NCBI GenBank assembly: GCA_947457195.1
Contig: CANGUU010000004.1
Coordinates: 1 to 64,000, forward strand
Direction: 5' to 3'
Length of the DNA: 64,000 nucleotides
Source: Gammaproteobacteria bacterium
Lineage (GTDB): Bacteria > Pseudomonadota > Gammaproteobacteria > Pseudomonadales > Pseudohongiellaceae
How positions within the stretch are numbered: the first letter of the stretch is position 1; every line of letters starts with the position of its first letter. Positions 1 to 8,867 of the stretch are shown piece by piece. The notes under the pieces are model-generated. The model had not been told where the DNA came from and ran no database searches. It saw nothing but the letters and a program-made list of their open reading frames with translations. A program made the position numbers and the translations under genes.

Positions 1-126
1 GCCTGCAGCGGACTCCTTATGCACTCTGCCCGGTGTGTCTGTTGGCCCTTGTCACAAGGCCTGCATTCACAACCCGTTCTTTCTACTTTTGTTGTTGTTC
101 TTGTCTGTTGTCGAAGCAGAAGTACG
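1..126 (-). ncRNA. crcZ: CrcZ-like Hfq/Crc-titrating small RNA, 5' part only
   Basis: No protein gene is visible between cbrB and the left edge. Read on the minus strand, about 12 nt after a -24/-12 promoter, the transcript contains an uninterrupted run of five AAN triplets (positions 102-87, AAGAACAACAACAAAA). This is the CA motif bound by Hfq/Crc in Pseudomonas CrcZ. A short stem CCTTG-TGA-CAAGG follows near positions 60-48. CrcZ of Pseudomonas lies at the same place, directly downstream of cbrB, and is transcribed from a CbrB/sigma-54 promoter. The RNA runs off the window, so its length, remaining CA motifs and terminator are unseen. The name rests on position, promoter and motif, not on alignment. 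Confidence 0.72.
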
Positions 127-136
127 AAGTACATGC

Positions 137-152
137 AGCAGCATTTGTGCCA
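137..152 (-). promoter_or_regulatory. Sigma-54 (-24/-12) promoter of the crcZ-like RNA
   Basis: The minus strand reads TGGCAC-N5-CTGCT, with GG and GC separated by exactly 10 bp, against the RpoN consensus TGGCAC-N5-TTGCW. Predicted transcription start is near position 126. RpoN itself is encoded at 15879-17414, and the activator CbrB is the gene just upstream. Confidence 0.8.
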
Positions 153-235
153 AGTTGGCGTGGCAATTATTTTTGTTTTTTTTCAAAGGGTTGCAGGCAA
201 GGCTGCTCAACCATTGGGCAATTGTGCAACTAATT

Positions 236-283
236 TGTTACGAAAGTGCCTGAATTGTGTTACCGCGCGAGTAACAGGTAACC
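236..283 (-). promoter_or_regulatory. Probable CbrB enhancer (upstream activating sites)
   Basis: Four copies of one half-site lie here: TGTTAC at 236-241, TGTTAC at 258-263 paired with GTAACA at 271-276 (perfect palindrome, 7-nt spacer), and GTAACC at 278-283. The block lies about 85-145 bp upstream of the sigma-54 promoter, a normal enhancer distance, and abuts the cbrB stop codon. TGTTAC/GTAACA is, from memory, the recognition half-site described for CbrB in Pseudomonas putida. Confidence 0.75.
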
Positions 284-287
284 GCCA

Positions 288-1676
288 TCAGCTGGTTTTT
301 TTCTTGCGAGGAATCTCGAAGCGCTGGCGCCGCTCCCACAGGCACTTGCGGCTGATGCCAAGTTTCTTTGCCAGTTCCGTCTCGTTCATCTGCTCCTGGT
401 GTTCGAGCACGAAGCGCTGGAAATAATCCTGCAGGGACAGGTCTTCGGCAGGATCGGACTCGATGGCCAGCGTGCTGCTGTCCGGCTTGGACACAGCCCC
501 TTCCGGCGGCTGACTGTCGATACGCACCAATTCCACGTCGAGTCCCAGCAGATCAATGGCGACTTCGTCTGTTTCCGAGAGTATCGCCGCCCGTTCTACC
601 GCGTTTTCCAGTTCCCGCACGTTGCCGGGCCACGGGTAGGTGGTGATGGCCTGGATGGCGTCCGCGCTGTACTGCATGGGGCTGCGGCCCAGACGGTGGC
701 AGGTGTTGACGAGGATGCGCTCGGCGAGTTCGAGAATGTCGTTGCCGCGCTCCCGCAGCGGCGGGATTTGCAGCGGCATGACGTTGATGCGGTAAAAAAG
801 GTCCTCGCGGAAGCGTCCTTCGCGAACGAATTGCTTGAGATCGCGGTGGGTGGCAGCGACCAGCCTTACATCGACGCGCTGCGACTGCACCGACCCCACC
901 TTGCGGATTTCGTGTTCCTGCAGCACCCGCAGCAGTCTGGCCTGGGCCTCCAGCGGCAGCTCGCCGATTTCGTCGAGGAAGAGCGTGCCATTGTCGGCCG
1001 CCTCGATCAGTCCGGTACGGGTGTTGGTGGCGCCAGTGAAAGCGCCTTTCTCATGGCCGAACAATTCCGACTCGATGAGGTTTTCGGGGATGGCAGCGCA
1101 GTTGACGGAAATAAGATTGGCGGCCCGCCGTGAACTGGCCTCATGCAGGGCTCGCGCGACCAGTTCCTTGCCGGTTCCCGATTCACCCTGGATCAGTACC
1201 GAGGAGGTGGTTTGCGCCACTTTGCGTATTCTGCGGAACAGCTCCTGCATGGCCGGACAGCTGCCCACCATACCCGGTACGGGCTCCTCGCCCGGGCGCG
1301 GGTTACGACGGCTGCGGTTTTGCTGCTTCAACCCGCTGCCGAGTACCCGTTCCAGGGTACTGAGCAACTCCTCGTGCTCGAAGGGCTTGGCGATGTAATC
1401 GACTGCGCCCACCTTCATGGAGTCGATGGCGCTGCGCAGACTGGCGTAGCTGGTCATGATCAGCACTGGCGTGGGCGTGCGTTTGATCAGCTCCGTGCCC
1501 GGCAGTCCTGGCAGGCGCAGGTCACTGATGATGGCGTCGAAACCATCAAGGTCGAACTGATCGCTGGCCTCCTGCACGCTGCCGGCTTCGGAGACGCGAT
1601 AGCCATTGCGCTCCAGCAGTCGCCGGAGCGCGGTGCGAATCACATCTTCATCTTCGACCAGGAGGACGTTGGGCAT
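288..1676 (-). CDS. cbrB: CbrB, sigma-54-dependent NtrC-family response regulator
   Basis: A 462-residue three-domain activator. The N-terminal receiver domain has the acidic pocket (VEDED near residue 8) and phospho-acceptor D52 in SDLRLPG. The central AAA+ domain carries Walker A GESGTGKE and the GAFTGA loop that contacts sigma-54, so it should activate RpoN promoters. The C-terminal Fis-type helix-turn-helix contains [16 protein letters not shown]. It follows cbrA with a 55-nt gap; the two form a two-component system which in Pseudomonas controls carbon/nitrogen balance and drives the RNA CrcZ. A matching enhancer and promoter lie immediately downstream. The dksA-gluQ-cbrX-cbrA-cbrB order supports CbrB over NtrC. 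Confidence 0.93.
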   Translation of the reverse strand: MPNVLLVEDEDVIRTALRRLLERNGYRVSEAGSVQEASDQFDLDGFDAIISDLRLPGLPGTELIKRTPTPVLIMTSYASLRSAIDSMKVGAVDYIAKPFEHEELLSTLERVLGSGLKQQNRSRRNPRPGEEPVPGMVGSCPAMQELFRRIRKVAQTTSSVLIQGESGTGKELVARALHEASSRRAANLISVNCAAIPENLIESELFGHEKGAFTGATNTRTGLIEAADNGTLFLDEIGELPLEAQARLLRVLQEHEIRKVGSVQSQRVDVRLVAATHRDLKQFVREGRFREDLFYRINVMPLQIPPLRERGNDILELAERILVNTCHRLGRSPMQYSADAIQAITTYPWPGNVRELENAVERAAILSETDEVAIDLLGLDVELVRIDSQPPEGAVSKPDSSTLAIESDPAEDLSLQDYFQRFVLEHQEQMNETELAKKLGISRKCLWERRQRFEIPRKKKTS

Positions 1677-1731
1677 GCGGGCGATGGCGAGGGGCGGGGC
1701 AACCCCACGGGGGTCAACCGGCTGGAACCTG

Positions 1732-4677
1732 TCACTCTGTTACCAAACTGCCCGGATCATAACAGGGAAAAGTAACAATCACGCAAGTGCCTTTACCATT
1801 TGACCCACCCTCCGGAGGGCTTTCGATCTGCACGCTGCCGCCCAGATCCGTCACGAGGCGGTGTACCAGCGCCAGCCCGAGGCCCGTTCCCTGCCCGGGG
1901 TCCTTGGTGGTAAAGAAGGGATCGAACACACGCTCCAGCAGCGCGGCCGGGATGCCGCAGCCCTCATCGGTCACTTGCCAACGTACCAGCGCACCCTCCT
2001 GCCGCGACGACACCTCGATCCGCGTCCCAGCCGCACTCGCCTGCTGGGCATTGGTCAACAGGTTCAGCAGGACCTGCAGCAGGGGCTGGTAGCTGGCCTT
2101 GATGGTCAGACCCTCGCAGCAGGCATTGACCAGATCGATGTGCTGTTCGTTGTTCCCGAGCCGCAGCAGCGTGAATGCTTCTGCCGTGAGCGTATGCAGA
2201 TCGACCATCTCGGGGCGCAGAGCGGCGGTGGCAACCCCGCGGTGGGAGAAGCGCAGCAAGGCCTCGGTGATGGACGCTATGCGCCGAGTCTGACCCAGTA
2301 TCTGCTCCGCCACTTCCCGGATATCGGCCTGCGGATATTCGTCCCGCAGATTTTGTGCGAGGCAGGCGATGCCGGTGACCGGATTGCCGATTTCGTGCGC
2401 CACCCCGGCTGCCAGACGCCCGATCGAGTTCAGCCGGTCCGTATGGGCCAGTTCGTTTTCCATGAGGATGGTGTCCGTGCGGTCTTCTACCAGCAGCAAC
2501 TGCCCACTGCTGCCGCTGGTCGGTGCCCTGCCGGCACCGACTTGCAAAAACGCCTTGTGCAGGCTGAGCCAACGTGTCTTGCCGTCGAGCGTCAGGGGCT
2601 GTCGATCCTGCTTGGCGGCGGGGTCCCGCAGGAAGCGATCGAGCAGCCAACCCCACGGGGCCGGCAAGGCCGCAGGCCGCAGGCCCAGCGCCGCCGCGTC
2701 GGGGATGCCGGTGATGCGCCCCATCAGCCCGTTCCACAGCACCACGTGTCCACCCTCGTCGAGCTCACAAACCCCCAGCGGGAGATTCAACAGCGTCTGC
2801 CGGTACTGCCGCCTGAGAGAGTCGAGATCGAGCGCGATGCCGCTGAGGTTGACCGGCCAGGCATCGAGGCCCTGCTCCAGCCAACGACGTGCTTCACTGG
2901 ACGTCGTGGTCGATTTGCCCGAAAGCGGCACGGCCGTCTCCACGAGGTGATTGGCCAGCGATGGACCGAGCAGGGCCGACAGGTTCGCCTCGAGTCTGTT
3001 GCGCAGTTGCAGCAGTGCAAAGGGTCGCGATTCGTCTCGCTGGAGGCGGAGGTCCTGCAAGGCCTGCAGGACTTCCCGCTCTGCCGCTTCGTCGCCCAGC
3101 ATCGCCGCAAGACCATTCACGAAATCAGTCACCGAGCGGATCTTGAGCGGTCCCTGTACCGGCAGCTGGTTGCCTTGCGCGCAGAGTCGAGCAGCCTGCC
3201 GCTCCTCCGGCCTCGTGCTCGTGGTCAACGACACCAGCAGCAGCAACGACAGGTTGACCAACAGTGAGGCGCCACCGACTTCGGTCCAGCGCAGCGGCAC
3301 GAACAACAGAGGAGGGTCCAGGCCCAGTCGACTGGAGACATAGGGCAGCACGCCCATGAGAAACCAGACCAGTAGACCGCCCAGCAAACCCGAGATGAAG
3401 CCCTTGGCGTTGGCGGCCGGCCAGTAGAGCAGCGTGATCAGGCCGGGCAGGAACTGCAGACAGGCGATCAGGGAAATCGATCCGATATTCACCACGGCGC
3501 GCTCGCCGGCAATGGCAAGGTAGAGCAGGTAGCCCATCCCGAGTATGCCGCCGAGCAACAGCCGTCGCTGCCGCAGCAGCCAGGGGTAAAGGGCAACGCC
3601 CACCGGTGGCGGCCTTACCCGCAGCAGCACGTGGTTCATCACCATGGTCGCCAGGGCCACCGCGACCACTACACTGATACCCGTTGCTGCCGCGAGACCG
3701 CCGGTGAAATAGAGCAGGGTCACGGCTGGCGCCTGCGCCGCGAGACCAAGCTGCAGCGCAGTGAATTGCGGATTACCGGCACCGCCGAGCCGTTCGTTCG
3801 CCCACAAGATCGGCAGCACCGGCAGGCTCGCCAGCAGCAGGTAGAGCGGCACGGCCCAACTGGCGGTGCGCAGGTCACCCGGTCCGCGATTTTCGTGGAA
3901 CAGCAGGTGGAACACCTGCGGCATGGCCACGGCGGATGTGAAGAACAGCAGGATGAGAATGTTGGTTGCGTCCTCCAGGAAGGAAAGCTCGAGACGGGTG
4001 GTCTCCGGTGACTGGTCATTCAGCCACTCCTGCAAGGCGCCGAAGCCACCGAAGATTGCGTACACGGCAAAGCCGCCCATCAGCAGCAGCATCAGCAGTT
4101 TGAATGCTCCCTCAAAGGCAAGACCGGTCAGCAGAGCTGCGTTCGGCTCCCGACCGCTGACATCCGAACTGCCGAAGCGCAGGGCAAAGACCAGCACGAA
4201 CAGCAGGAATCCCAGCGTCAGCCACGCGGAGGGCAGTCCGGGCGAAAGCAGCGCGGCACTGGAGGCGAGCGTAAGGTTTTGCATCGCGAGCAGGGGAAGG
4301 ACGCAGATCAAGAGTACAACGGTGGTGAGCGTGCCGGCCCAGGCGCTGCGAAAGCGGAACGCAAACAGATCCGCCAGCGAGGCCAGCTGGAATCGCTTGG
4401 TGATACGCAGCAGGGGTTGCAGCAGGAAGGGCGAGAGCAAGAAAGCGATGGAATACCCGAGGTAGTAGGCATTGAAGCCTAAGCCGCGGCTGTCGGCTGA
4501 AATGAAGGCCGTGTAGAACGCCCAGGTACTGAGGACGACGCCGAGCGCGAGAACGTAGGTCGCGCGGTGCCGCAGCAGAGCCAGTGGCAGCGCGCCGCGT
4601 TCGGCCAGCCAGGCCACCGCAAAAAACAGGCTCAGATAAACACCGCCGGCAGTGACCAGTGTACCGGGCTCAAACAT
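1732..4677 (-). CDS. cbrA: CbrA, sensor histidine kinase with sodium/solute-symporter-type membrane domain
   Basis: 981 residues from the ATG at 4677, chosen because its N-terminus (MFEPGTLV, then a hydrophobic helix) fits and it overlaps the preceding small ORF by 8 nt; an ATG at 4719 is the alternative. The first ~500 residues form many hydrophobic helices of an SLC5/SSS-type transporter. A STAC-like linker, a PAS segment ([16 protein letters not shown]) and the kinase core follow: H761 in [11 protein letters not shown] box [12 protein letters not shown] boxes DEGCGIP and GTGLGLAL. In Pseudomonas, CbrA transports histidine and phosphorylates CbrB. The kinase residues look intact; the sensed signal cannot be read from sequence. 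Confidence 0.93.
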   Translation of the reverse strand: MFEPGTLVTAGGVYLSLFFAVAWLAERGALPLALLRHRATYVLALGVVLSTWAFYTAFISADSRGLGFNAYYLGYSIAFLLSPFLLQPLLRITKRFQLASLADLFAFRFRSAWAGTLTTVVLLICVLPLLAMQNLTLASSAALLSPGLPSAWLTLGFLLFVLVFALRFGSSDVSGREPNAALLTGLAFEGAFKLLMLLLMGGFAVYAIFGGFGALQEWLNDQSPETTRLELSFLEDATNILILLFFTSAVAMPQVFHLLFHENRGPGDLRTASWAVPLYLLLASLPVLPILWANERLGGAGNPQFTALQLGLAAQAPAVTLLYFTGGLAAATGISVVVAVALATMVMNHVLLRVRPPPVGVALYPWLLRQRRLLLGGILGMGYLLYLAIAGERAVVNIGSISLIACLQFLPGLITLLYWPAANAKGFISGLLGGLLVWFLMGVLPYVSSRLGLDPPLLFVPLRWTEVGGASLLVNLSLLLLVSLTTSTRPEERQAARLCAQGNQLPVQGPLKIRSVTDFVNGLAAMLGDEAAEREVLQALQDLRLQRDESRPFALLQLRNRLEANLSALLGPSLANHLVETAVPLSGKSTTTSSEARRWLEQGLDAWPVNLSGIALDLDSLRRQYRQTLLNLPLGVCELDEGGHVVLWNGLMGRITGIPDAAALGLRPAALPAPWGWLLDRFLRDPAAKQDRQPLTLDGKTRWLSLHKAFLQVGAGRAPTSGSSGQLLLVEDRTDTILMENELAHTDRLNSIGRLAAGVAHEIGNPVTGIACLAQNLRDEYPQADIREVAEQILGQTRRIASITEALLRFSHRGVATAALRPEMVDLHTLTAEAFTLLRLGNNEQHIDLVNACCEGLTIKASYQPLLQVLLNLLTNAQQASAAGTRIEVSSRQEGALVRWQVTDEGCGIPAALLERVFDPFFTTKDPGQGTGLGLALVHRLVTDLGGSVQIESPPEGGSNGKGTCVIVTFPCYDPGSLVTE

Positions 4678-4831
4678 CGTCGTCGGCACCGGCGCGGTGA
4701 AAGGCGGCCACCATGCCAATCAGCATCAGCGCTCCAAGGTATGGGGCGAACCAGACCGTCGACGCCGGCAGTGCATTGAGGCTGCCTACGGTAACGAGCA
4801 GCACGATCAGGAGCAGGAGTGGGCGCGTCAT
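4670..4831 (-). CDS. cbrX: CbrX-like small membrane protein, translationally coupled to cbrA
   Basis: A 53-residue ORF starting MTRPLLLLIV, with two hydrophobic segments (about residues 3-20 and 28-44) and a short acidic end. Its stop codon overlaps the cbrA start by 8 nt (ATGTTTGA), a typical coupling arrangement. A small ORF called cbrX occupies exactly this position in Pseudomonas and is reported to be coupled to cbrA translation. Size, position and overlap agree; I did not align sequences. An in-frame upstream ATG at 4900 would overlap gluQ, so the start at 4831 is preferred. Confidence 0.7.
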   Translation of the reverse strand: MTRPLLLLIVLLVTVGSLNALPASTVWFAPYLGALMLIGMVAAFHRAGADDDV

Positions 4832-4912
4832 CAGCAAGACCCGGCAGTGGTTGGCGACTGAAGGCCGGCGCCGCCATCTTAGCAGCATTCTGGCAGGCAA
4901 CCGTTGGAGGCC

Positions 4913-5818
4913 TTACTCGCGCAATTCCCTTCGGCTGGCCAGTCGCGCCGGTTGCCAATGCGCGATCGCCCATTCCAGTTGCTGCTGCACGGGAGCCGCA
5001 AGCAACTCGGCCGGCGGAGACTGCTGAAGGTAAGTGAGAGCACGCCCCAGCACCGTGTGCGGTGGCAGCGCATCCACCGCTGCGGCCAGTTGCTGTTTGC
5101 CCAGTTTCTGGCCCGCTGCGTTGACGAGCAGCGGAACATGCGCGTAGCGCAGGGCCGGCAGTCCAAGACACTGCTGCAGAAAACGCTGTCTCGGAGTCGA
5201 ATCGAGCAGATCGCTGCCTCGCACCACGTCGCTGATGTTCTGCCAGCCGTCATCCACGACCACGGCCAACTGGTAGGCGAACAAGCCGTCTTTGCGGCGT
5301 ACCACGAAATCGCCGACGTCCACGTCGAGGTGCTGCTCGAACAGCCCTTGCAGGCGATCCGTTACGCCGAGGCGGACAGAGGGGACGCGGCAGCGGAGCG
5401 CGCCCGGCCCATCGATCGCGTACTGCCGCGCGCGGCAGGTTCCGGGGTAGGTCTGCTGATCGGCCAGTTCCGTGCGGGAGCAGCGGCAGCAATACAGCAG
5501 ATCAGCGGCGCGCAAGTGCCGCAGCGCTTCTGCATAGGCTGGCAAGCGCTTGCTCTGGAAACAGACGGATTCGTCCCAGTGCAGTCCCAAGCGTTCTAGG
5601 GTATGCAGGATGCTGTCAGCAGCCCCTGGAACTTCCCGCGGAGGATCGAGATCTTCCATGCGCAGCAGCCACTGGCCTTTCTGGTGGCGCGCATCCAGGA
5701 AACTTGCCAGCGCCGCCAGCACCGAGCCCATGTGCAGGGGCCCGGTCGGCGAGGGCGCGAAGCGTCCGCGGTAATCCGCGGTCCCACTGCGAGTCGCGGT
5801 AGCGGTCTGCTCAGGCAC
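4913..5818 (-). CDS. gluQ: Glutamyl-Q tRNA(Asp) synthetase
   Basis: 301 residues resembling the catalytic half of glutamyl-tRNA synthetase without its anticodon-binding domain. The class I HIGH-type signature appears as [11 protein letters not shown] near residue 25, followed by the RMEDLDPPR region; cysteines in CCRCSRTE and GTC form the expected zinc site. GluQRS activates glutamate without tRNA and attaches it to queuosine at position 34 of tRNA(Asp). The start overlaps the dksA stop by 8 nt, so the two are probably co-transcribed, as in Pseudomonas and E. coli. Confidence 0.95.
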   Translation of the reverse strand: MPEQTATATRSGTADYRGRFAPSPTGPLHMGSVLAALASFLDARHQKGQWLLRMEDLDPPREVPGAADSILHTLERLGLHWDESVCFQSKRLPAYAEALRHLRAADLLYCCRCSRTELADQQTYPGTCRARQYAIDGPGALRCRVPSVRLGVTDRLQGLFEQHLDVDVGDFVVRRKDGLFAYQLAVVVDDGWQNISDVVRGSDLLDSTPRQRFLQQCLGLPALRYAHVPLLVNAAGQKLGKQQLAAAVDALPPHTVLGRALTYLQQSPPAELLAAPVQQQLEWAIAHWQPARLASRRELRE

Positions 5819-6863
5819 CGCCGATCTGCTTTTCCTTGATCTCGTCGAGGGTCTTGCAGTCGATGCACTTGTTGGCGGTGGGGCGCGCCTCGAGGCGGCG
5901 AATACCGATCTCGACTCCGCAGGTTTCGCAGTAGCCGTAATCGTCGTTGGCGATGGCCTCGATTGTGCTGTCGATCTTCTTGATCAGCCGACGCTCGCGG
6001 TCACGGGTCCGCAGTTCCAGACTGAATTCTTCTTCGAGCGTGGCGCGGTCTGCCGGATCGGGTGGATTGGCGGCTTCGTCCTGCATGTGGTGTACCGTGC
6101 GATCGACTTCTTGCATCAATTCATCGCGCCAGTGCAGCAGGATTTTGCGGAAGTGGTCTTTCTGGCGGTCGTTCATGTACTCCTCGCCCTTGTCCATGAC
6201 GTAGGGAACGAAGCCCTTGGTGGCCGCCTGGAGAGGGGAGGCCATGCCTTCACCCGGGCTGGGTGGGGTCACGGGCACTGCCTTGGGCTTCGCCTTGGGG
6301 GCGGCAGCCTTCACGGGAGTGGGAGGTGGTGTCGGTTTACTGCTCATAATCGGAATGCTGGTCTTCGCTGGAGTGGTGGTTGCCGCAGCAGGGCTCTTGT
6401 CTCCGGTAGTTTTGCCACCGGAAACCACTGCTGCTGGGGTTGAGGTCTTGGGCGCAGGGACTGACGTGGGCGCCTTCACGGGTTTGGCAGGTGGTGCCTT
6501 GACGACCTTCTGCGCGGCCTTGACGGGTGGAGTCGCTTTCTTGGCGGGCGACTTCTTGACTGGCGATTGTTTTAGCGGTGCTTTGCCGACAGCCGCCTTC
6601 TTGGCAGGGACGGTCTTGCCCTTGGGTTTGGCCTTCCCAGCAAGGGTGCTTTTGGCGGCAGGTCCAATTTTGCCCTTTGGCTTCTTGGCTGCCTTGGCAT
6701 TCTTCGGCGCTGGCCGCTGGGGCGTTGCTTTTGCTTTGACCTTCACCGCGCTGCCCGCCTTCGGTTTGCTGGCTTTCTTGACGCTGGCAGTGACTTTCTT
6801 GCTGGTAGTCTTCTTGTTCGGTTTAGCACCGGTGGATTTTTTTCCAGTCTTCGTAGTCGCCAT
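5811..6863 (-). CDS. dksA: DksA, RNA polymerase-binding regulator with a histone H1-like N-terminal extension
   Basis: The last ~144 residues match DksA closely: GEEYMN start of the globular part, coiled-coil tip DPADRA with both acidic residues, and the zinc finger C312-x2-C315-x17-C333-x2-C336. DksA binds the RNA polymerase secondary channel and works with ppGpp on rRNA and amino-acid promoters. The first ~206 residues are an added low-complexity tail of Lys, Ala, Pro and Thr with repeated KKxxxKK and PAKKA-like motifs, resembling histone H1/AlgP-like proteins. Typical DksA is about 150 residues. ATG codons inside the frame (one just before MASPLQ) could give a short form, but the tail is open and strongly biased in composition, so the long form is called. 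Confidence 0.92.
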   Translation of the reverse strand: MATTKTGKKSTGAKPNKKTTSKKVTASVKKASKPKAGSAVKVKAKATPQRPAPKNAKAAKKPKGKIGPAAKSTLAGKAKPKGKTVPAKKAAVGKAPLKQSPVKKSPAKKATPPVKAAQKVVKAPPAKPVKAPTSVPAPKTSTPAAVVSGGKTTGDKSPAAATTTPAKTSIPIMSSKPTPPPTPVKAAAPKAKPKAVPVTPPSPGEGMASPLQAATKGFVPYVMDKGEEYMNDRQKDHFRKILLHWRDELMQEVDRTVHHMQDEAANPPDPADRATLEEEFSLELRTRDRERRLIKKIDSTIEAIANDDYGYCETCGVEIGIRRLEARPTANKCIDCKTLDEIKEKQIGGA

Positions 6864-6915
6864 TGTGGGTACCTTGCTGAATGAAAGGCTGACAGTCGTT
6901 ATCGCCGGACCATGC

Positions 6916-6935
6916 TTCAGTTCAAACGAACTGAA
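6916..6935. repeat. Perfect palindrome in the dksA 5' region
   Basis: TTCAGTTC and GAACTGAA are separated by AAAC, 53-72 nt upstream of the dksA start codon. No T-run follows on either strand, so it is not an obvious terminator. It could be an operator or a leader hairpin. The rest of the 214-bp gap 6864-7077 shows no gene. Confidence 0.5.
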
Positions 6936-7077
6936 CCCGGATTCAAGAACGGCCGCACGCTATCAGATTCCGTTTTGCTCTGCCAGAACTGCACCGTTAA
7001 GGGCGAAGCACCGAGAAACCAGCCGTGGATCGGCCGGGTGACACGCCAGCGGAAGCGCGGTGCTGGTACCGGTTTTC

Positions 7078-7452
7078 TCAGTTTTCCCCGCTTGCCGGCG
7101 GCGGAAGTTCGGCTGCGTCGACGACTATGTCGCCGCCCTCGATCGTGCTGGAAATGCACCACAGGGAGTCGCCCCGGCAGGGGCCGCTGACGCAGGCACC
7201 ATTCTGGGGCAGGAACAGGGCTCCATGGGTAAGGCACTGCAGGTGCTTGTGCTGCGGATCCCAGAGCAGGTCGTCGTACCAGGTCAGAGGAATACCGAGG
7301 TGGGGGCAGCGGTTGAGATAGACCTGTACGGCGTCGCTGTCGGCCCTGTATACCATCAGACTGCGGGCACCAAGTTGTACCAGCCGAGCCTCACCGACTT
7401 CCAACGAGTCGAGCCGACACAGGGGCAGCAGGGAACCGTCAGCCGAGGGCAT
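7078..7452 (-). CDS. Small Rieske [2Fe-2S] ferredoxin-like protein
   Basis: 124 residues with one Rieske cluster motif: C49-x-H51 in CPHLG and C73-x2-H76 in CLTHGA, spacing typical of the two Cys/two His ligands. There is no membrane segment, signal peptide or catalytic domain, so it is a soluble electron carrier or accessory rather than a whole dioxygenase. Its ATG at 7452 lies inside the end of the upstream PLP-enzyme gene (14-nt overlap), so the two are probably co-translated. The redox partner is not apparent. Confidence 0.85.
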   Translation of the reverse strand: MPSADGSLLPLCRLDSLEVGEARLVQLGARSLMVYRADSDAVQVYLNRCPHLGIPLTWYDDLLWDPQHKHLQCLTHGALFLPQNGACVSGPCRGDSLWCISSTIEGGDIVVDAAELPPPASGEN

Positions 7453-8668
7453 GGGCGAAATCCGCCAGCAGGTCGGCCGTGTCTTCTATCCCGACCGCAA
7501 AGCGCACCATCGAATCGGCGATACCCATCGAGGCGCGACGCTCAGGCCCCATCTCCCAGAAAATCGTGTGCGCCACCGGAATGCCGAGGCTACGGGTGTC
7601 GCCGAGATTGCTCGAGGTCACCACCAGATCGAGGGTGTTGAGGAAGTCGAAGCAGTCCACGCCGTCTGCCAGTTCGATGCTGAACAGGGCTCCGAACTTG
7701 CGGAACAGCCGGGCCGCGCGGGCGTACTGGGCATGCTGGGCGAGGCCGGGATAGAAAACCTTCCTCACCTTCGGATGTTGCTGGCAGTACTCCGCCAGCG
7801 CCATGGCGTTGTCGCAGGCTTTGTCCATGCGCAGCCCCAGTGTGTCGGCGCCAACGGAAATGTGGTGGGCGGCCTCCGGCCCGAGCGAGCCCCCGAGGTC
7901 GCGCAGGCCCTTTTTGCGGATCTGCTGCAGTCCCCACAGTCGCGTGTCGGCCACCTTGTAGGTCGGGTACAGGTTCGGAAAGCGCGTCCAGTCGAACTTG
8001 CCGGTATCCGTAACCGCACCCGCCAGCGCATTGCCATGGCCACCTATGTATTTGGTGAGCGCGTTGATCACCAGACCGGCGCCGACGGTGGCAGGGCGGA
8101 ACAGCCAGGGCGACGTCATGGTGTTGTCGACGATGTAGAGCAGTCCGCGTTGCTGGCACAGCTCGCCGATCCCCTCGAGATCGACTATCTGCGTTGCCGG
8201 ATTCGCGATGGTTTCCGCAAACACCAGCCGGGTGTTTGCTTTGAGCGCCGCCTCGACGGCCGCGACACCGGTCGCATCCACGAAACTGACCTCGATGCCG
8301 AAGTTCTGCAGCGTACCGAGGAAGCTGTTGGTATTGCCGAACAGGAACGAGCTCGCCACCACGTGGTCGCCAGACCTGAGCAGCGAGAGCATGGTTGCCG
8401 TGATGGCGGCCATGCCGGTCGCAAAGCAGATGGAGCCGACACCCTGCTCCATGCCGGTCACTTTGCGCGCCAGGGTCTCCACGGTCGGGTTGCTCTGACG
8501 GCCATAGGAGTAACCACTCTTGCGGCCCTGGAACACGGCGGCGATTTCACGCGCATCCTCGTAACCAAAGGCAACAGAGGTGTGTATCGGCTTGTGAAGT
8601 ACGCCGTGCTCGGGTTTTTCGCGTCGATCCGCGTGCAGGCTTTCAGTCGTGAATTGGTGCTTGCTCAT
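7439..8668 (-). CDS. Cystathionine gamma-synthase family PLP enzyme (O-acylhomoserine-type)
   Basis: 409 residues of the Cys/Met-metabolism PLP family. Visible features: YSYGRQSNPT near residue 54, cofactor-stacking loop FATGMAAI near 82, VDNTMTSP near 180, and Schiff-base K206 in NALTKYIGG. Such enzymes join O-acetyl- or O-succinylhomoserine to a sulfur donor, or run related gamma-replacement chemistry; the exact substrate cannot be set from sequence. The frame stays open for 184 further codons upstream, but that stretch is low-complexity and lies across a divergent promoter region, so the ATG at 8668 (MSKHQF) is used. It overlaps the following Rieske gene. Confidence 0.85.
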   Translation of the reverse strand: MSKHQFTTESLHADRREKPEHGVLHKPIHTSVAFGYEDAREIAAVFQGRKSGYSYGRQSNPTVETLARKVTGMEQGVGSICFATGMAAITATMLSLLRSGDHVVASSFLFGNTNSFLGTLQNFGIEVSFVDATGVAAVEAALKANTRLVFAETIANPATQIVDLEGIGELCQQRGLLYIVDNTMTSPWLFRPATVGAGLVINALTKYIGGHGNALAGAVTDTGKFDWTRFPNLYPTYKVADTRLWGLQQIRKKGLRDLGGSLGPEAAHHISVGADTLGLRMDKACDNAMALAEYCQQHPKVRKVFYPGLAQHAQYARAARLFRKFGALFSIELADGVDCFDFLNTLDLVVTSSNLGDTRSLGIPVAHTIFWEMGPERRASMGIADSMVRFAVGIEDTADLLADFAHALG

Positions 8669-8867
8669 CGAGGCACGTCCGTCGGCATAGGCGCGCATGA
8701 TAGCGCTGTCCCATGCGGCGGCTCCAGTTGCCCGCTTCCGCCAATCGACGTGGCTGCCGCCGGCGCACGGCTGGGCAGTGGGCCAGTCTGCCGAGTTTGC
8801 GGTGCCCGTGCGCCCAAGATGAGCTACCATGCGCGCGACCCGCAGATTGGTGTGAGGAACCGTCACT

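Noticed and set aside
399-1133. Plus-strand open frame of 244 codons opposite cbrB
   Set aside because: Its product lacks any family character and the opposite frame encodes a complete NtrC-family protein; a byproduct of high GC.
1861-3267. Plus-strand open frame of 468 codons opposite cbrA
   Set aside because: Antisense to conserved kinase domains; no recognisable domain, start context or promoter.
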